A DNA stretch of 64,000 bases from positions 12,073,651 to 12,137,650 of the forward strand of contig NC_079420.1 of assembly GCF_026213295.1 (NCBI RefSeq). The letters run 5' to 3'. Origin of the DNA: Gadus chalcogrammus (Eukaryota > Chordata > Actinopteri > Gadiformes > Gadidae). The position numbers were made by a program, and so were the translations under genes. The notes beneath the pieces were generated by a model. The model had not been told where the DNA came from. It worked only from the letters and a program-made list of their open reading frames with translations, and searched no databases. Below, piece after piece: positions 59,638 through 64,000 of the stretch; the first letter of the stretch is position 1; each line of letters begins with the position of its first letter.

Positions 59638-59920
59638 GGGGGGGGGGGTCAGGTGCGTGTGTTAGGTGTGTATTAGTTGTGTGTGGGTTAGGTGTGTGAG
59701 GGTCAGGTTTGTGTGTTAGGTGTGTGTTAATGGTGTGTTAGGTGTGTGTGTGTGTGTGTCTGTGTGTGTGTGTGTGTTAGGTGTGTGTTAGTTGTGTCAG
59801 CTGTTTGTGTGTTAGGTGTGTGTTAGGTATGTTTATTTCAGGTGTGTGTGTTAGGTGGGTGCTAGTTGTGTGTGTCAGGTGTGTGTGTTAGGTGTGTGCT
59901 AGGTGTGTGTGTGTGAGTCA
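59540..59920 (+). repeat. GTGTGTTAGGTGTGTGT repeats with an embedded G run
   Basis: (GT)n at 59572-59620 ends in about 28 consecutive G (59621-59648). TTAGGTGTGTGT units then continue. Confidence 0.95.
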
Positions 59921-60069
59921 CTGCAGCAGAGGAAGCTGTGTATTTGCTTCTGCACTAACAGGTTTTGTTCCCACACCCAGTGGGAGGATAAATAACGCAC
60001 AGTCAGCGGCCATGCGCTCGCACAATACACACACATTCCATAGGAGGCCCTGCCAGTCGCTGCACGCCC

Positions 60070-60290
60070 GCTCAGACGAGGAACACCACCTCCTGGGCCA
60101 GAACACCACCTCCTGGGCCAGAACTCCACCTCTCTGGGCCACAACACCACCTCTCTGGGCCAGAACACCACCTCTCTGGGCCAGAGCACCACCTCTCTGG
60201 GCCAGAACCCCACCTCTCTGGGCCAGAACACCACCTCTCTGGGCCAGAACACCACCTCTCTGGGCCAGAACACCACCTCTCTGTGGCCTC
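60070..60290 (+). repeat. 21-bp minisatellite
   Basis: About ten units of CCAGAACACCACCTCTCTGG plus G. Confidence 0.95.
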
Positions 60291-60448
60291 AGTAGCGTGG
60301 TGTCGTCATGGGGGCCTGGTTGACTCCTGATCAGAGTGGCTGGTCCGCGGGGGTCTGAGAACCAGACGCAGAACCCTCCAGGAAGGAGCAGAGGGTCCAT
60401 CAAAGTCAGTCGCCTCCTCGGGAAGCTCTGACCCACAATGTCTCCAGA

Positions 60449-61286
60449 GCAGAGCTAGTGAGCGGCGCTGAGCGGTGCGAATATCCCGCTCCTCGCTCGG
60501 GCTGTTCACTCGGCCGCTCCTCCGCTCAAGTTCGCTTCAGGTCGATCCGCTCAATTTTGCTCCCCGCTCCACTGAAATATCCTCTCGCTCCAGTGAAATC
60601 GCTCCACCCTCGCTCAAATGAATAAGAGGGAGAAATAATCTACTACGAATTGTCACCTTAAATAGAAAACTTAAATACTAAAGAACTAAGAGTAACAGCG
60701 ATATATTTCACTCATAGAACACAGAAGTGCAAAAATCAACAAGCTTGTGTGTTACGAGAGTAGCGTATGTGTGTGCTCGAGAATGGCATTGTCTGTGTGT
60801 GTGTGGGTGACGACAGCGAGTGAGTGGACGAGTGAGGACAGCGAGTGGTAGCGTGTGTCAGTTAAGTGAAGCAATAAACAAGTCTGGTTGTATCTGCGTA
60901 AACGTCGACTGTAGAGTTTGCGACACTTAAAATGAAGGACCCTGCCTGTCAAGAATCATTGACCGCTTCATCCCGACCATATTCCGACCTATACGCAGAC
61001 CCACTGCCGGTCAAAGTGAAGAGTGTTACCCCCGAGAGAACAGTGGCCCAGTGGGAGGGAACGTCTCCCATGTGCACATGAACTATGGTCGACAGCAGGA
61101 AAGGTGTAACACTTGGCAACGTCAATAGTGGTTGTACTAGTAAGACATTTATTCTGGGTGGATTTGGGCATGCCTCATACTCGTGGTGTGAGCGCTATTA
61201 CTCAATTAAAAAGCTCTCCGTGCTCCAACAAAATCCCATCCGCTCCGCTCCTCGCTCGCTCGCACTCCGCTCCGCTCACTAGCTCC
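60449..61286. mobile_element. Possible 838-bp non-autonomous DNA element
   Basis: Terminal inverted segments share AGCTAGTGAGCGG and sub-terminal GAGCGG/CGCTCC motifs at both ends. The flanking octamer TCTCCAGA occurs on each side (60441-60448, 61287-61294), but the right copy also belongs to the adjacent minisatellite. No transposase frame seen; hAT-like at best. Confidence 0.4.
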
Positions 61287-61289
61287 TCT

Positions 61290-61530
61290 CCAGAACACTG
61301 AGCTCTCTGCTCCAGAACACCGAGCTCTCTGCTCCAGAACACTGAGCTCTCTGCTCCAGAACACTGAGCTCTCTGCTCCAGAACACCGAGCTCTCTGCTC
61401 CAGAACACTGAGCTCTCTGCTCCAGAACACCGAGCTCTCTGCTCCAGAACACCGAGCTCTCTGCTCCAGAACACCGAGCTCTCTGCTCCAGAACACCGAG
61501 CTCTCTAATCTAGAACACTGAGCTCTCTTC
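61290..61530 (+). repeat. 22-bp minisatellite
   Basis: About eleven units of CTCTGCTCCAGAACACCGAG plus CT. Confidence 0.95.
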
Positions 61531-61589
61531 TCCAACAGGTGACTGGCGAAGAAGAAGCAAACCCTGCAGGTGGGGAAACACACTGAACG

Positions 61590-61781
61590 GAGAGGAGAGG
61601 GGAGGAGAGGGGAGGAGAGGGAGAGGGAGAGGGGAGGAGAGGGGGAGGAGAGAGGGGAGGAGAGGTGGAGGGGGAGGAGAGGGGAGGAGAGGGGAGTAGA
61701 GGTGGAGGATGAGGGGAGAAGAGGGGGAGGAGAGAGGAGGAGAGAGGAGGAGAGGGGAGGATGGACACGGCATGGACGAAC

Positions 61782-61860
<79 letters not shown>
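61590..61860 (+). repeat. Polypurine GGAGAGGGGAGG tract and (AG)n
   Basis: GA-rich units at 61590-61760, then (AG)n at 61788-61858. Confidence 0.93.
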
Positions 61861-61861
<1 letters not shown>

Positions 61862-61970
61862 CGAGAGAGCAGCAGACCCCCTTCAGACACCCCCAGACAC
61901 AACACTGATAATGGCCTCCAGAGGAATGAGGGACTCCCAAAACGACACTAAATGCTGAGGATACAGGCGA

Positions 61971-62175
<205 letters not shown>

Positions 62176-62819
62176 ACACGTCAGGTTGGCCCGTAGAGAA
62201 TTAGAAGGGCCCCAGGGGAGGGGCCCCACAACGCACTGCTGATTCTCTCTCTCGCGAATTGAACAGTGACATCATCTTTCTAACTTAATTATTACATCAT
62301 CCGTTGACTGCTGCGGACAGCTGCTTTGAAAGAAACAGTGTATATGTATATATATTGTCCATGATTTTTTTAGTTAATATAATTTGTGTTTGAAATTGTA
62401 AATAATTATACTTGAAGAAAATACTTTTGTTTTGAGAATTTTATGCTACACGTGTTCTCACACATTCTATGCTACACACGTTCTATGCGACACATTTTCT
62501 ATCTACGCACGTTCTATGCTACACACGTTCTGTGCTACACACGTTCTATGCTACACCACACACCCACAGCCTCCTCCTCTTGCTGATAAGGATGTGATGG
62601 GAGCCGTAGCCATAGCGACCACCACAGGGCGTAGTCTGCGGCTGGGTGTGAGTAAGGGAGGGGTCGTGATACAGCAGCAGGGAGGAGCTTTATGAATGAA
62701 CCCAACAGTGGAGAAACACTGTTGAGGACTTGAGTAACTCATTATGTTTGATAAGCTACTTTCACTTCCTCATTTCAGATGGGAAAAGAAGACTCTCACT
62801 ACCACACACCCACACCCAC
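62176..62819. other. Unassigned stretch
   Basis: Unique AT-rich sequence; GCTACACACGTTCTAT repeats at 62443-62550. An 87-codon frame at 62432-62695 was not recognised. Confidence 0.35.
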
Positions 62820-62842
62820 ACACACACACACAAACACACCCA

Positions 62843-62921
<79 letters not shown>

Positions 62922-63305
62922 GCACACACACACACACACACTGGTGGGTCCCTGCTGTGCCCCTGGTGGGCCCCTAGTGGGCCCCTGCTGGGCCCCGGGT
63001 CAGCCCCTAGTGGGCCCCTGCTGGGCTCCTGGTCAGCCCCTAGTGGGCCCCTGCTGGGCCCCTGGTCAGCCCCTAGTGGGCCCCTGCTGGGCCCCGGGTC
63101 AGCCCCTAGTGGGCCCCTGCTGGGCCCCTGGTCAGCCCCTAGTGGGCCCCTGCTGGGCTCCTGGTCAGCCCCTAGTGGGCCCCTGCTGGGCCCCGGGTCA
63201 GCCCCTAGTGGGCCCCTGCTGGGCCCCTGGTCAGCCCCTAGTGGGCCCCTGCTGGGCTCCTGGTCAGCCCCTAGTGGGCCCCTGCTTGGCCCTTGGCCTG
63301 GCCCC
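62820..63305 (+). repeat. (CA)n followed by a 33-bp GC-rich minisatellite
   Basis: (CA)n at 62820-62940, then about ten units of GGCCCCTGCTGGGCCCCTGG plus TCAGCCCCTAGTG. Confidence 0.95.
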
Positions 63306-63525
63306 TAGTCAGGACCCCAAGCCCGTCCTAACAGCAGTCCAGTGTGTCCAATGGAGTAGCGATAGGACAGCTTGCTGTGCCCCCCCCCCCCCCCCCCCCT
63401 CCACTGTAGACAGCTGCTGTGGCCGGGGGCCCGGGGGGGGTCTGAACTGAATACAACTGGACGACATAGAACAGAACTGAACTGAGCTGAACAAGGCAAT
63501 GTTCAAGCATGTGTGTGAGTGTGTG

Positions 63526-63583
<58 letters not shown>

Positions 63584-63683
63584 CGTGCGTGCGTGTGTGT
63601 GTGTACGCGTGTGCGCGCGTGTGTGTGTGTGTCAATGGATAAACACTAAAACAGAGGCAACAGACAGCCAGGAAGGAAGGTTG

Positions 63684-63747
<64 letters not shown>

Positions 63748-63790
63748 GAATTCCCGTGTTCAACAACCATAACCCCCCCCCCCCCCCAGT
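63306..63790 (+). repeat. C run, (GT)n and (AG)n microsatellites
   Basis: C run at 63381-63399, (GT)n with GCGT variants at 63510-63632, (AG)n at 63687-63743 and another C run at 63774-63787. Confidence 0.93.
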
Positions 63791-63909
63791 GATCAGCGTT
63801 CCATTGCCATCACTTCCTGCTGGTTTAGAGCCCTTTCGTTTCTTCATTCTTTATGTTCAGCTGATAAGTCGACACGCCTCCTCCTACTGCTATTAATAAA
63901 GCCGCTATC

Positions 63910-64000
63910 AGCAGCTTGCAGCTAGCAGAGAGCAGCGGCTAGCAGAGAGCAGCGGCTAGCTGACGCTAGCAGAGAGCAGCGGCGAGCAGAGAGCAGCGGC
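63910..64000 (+). repeat. 20-bp AGCAGAGAGCAGCGGCT repeat at the window edge
   Basis: About four units of GCTAGCAGAGAGCAGCGGCT, cut by the window end. Confidence 0.85.

Overview
This is nuclear DNA from a ray-finned fish. The genes are vertebrate, split by short GT-AG introns, and closely packed. Five are complete and one is partial; each was assembled exon by exon by checking splice sites, reading phase and remembered family sequence. No database search was possible. The density of tandem repeats is extreme: (CA)n, (AG)n and many 12-57 bp minisatellites. Within teleosts this recalls gadiform (cod-like) genomes, but the species assignment is inference.

Layout. 1-6.85 kb: the C-terminal two thirds of znf609 (+). 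7.6-13.43 kb: prr5l, an mTORC2 subunit (-). 16.17-18.1 kb: commd9, a Commander-complex subunit (+), with a CRE/E-box/YY1 promoter. 18.93-29.02 kb: fcsk, L-fucokinase (-), 23 coding exons and 1084 codons. 31.36-32.96 kb: pclaf, a PCNA-binding factor (-). 37.18-48.62 kb: ccnd3, cyclin D3 (-), whose 3' UTR may run down to about 33.58 kb. 48.7-64 kb: no recognisable gene, only tandem repeats and probable mobile-element remnants.

The genes do not form one pathway. From memory of the human genome, znf609 and pclaf lie near each other (15q22), prr5l and commd9 are neighbours (11p13), fcsk is on 16q22 and ccnd3 on 6p21, so the window joins pieces of four human regions.

The most unusual signal is that many intronic minisatellites start exactly at a splice junction and carry copies of it (exon end plus donor, or acceptor plus exon start). 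It is seen at about ten junctions in znf609, prr5l, fcsk and ccnd3. A second notable structure is a roughly 620-bp, nearly identical inverted duplication of the last intron, last exon and 3' flank of pclaf, placed about 0.9 kb away, inside a minisatellite upstream of fcsk. Two small DNA transposons show target-site duplications.
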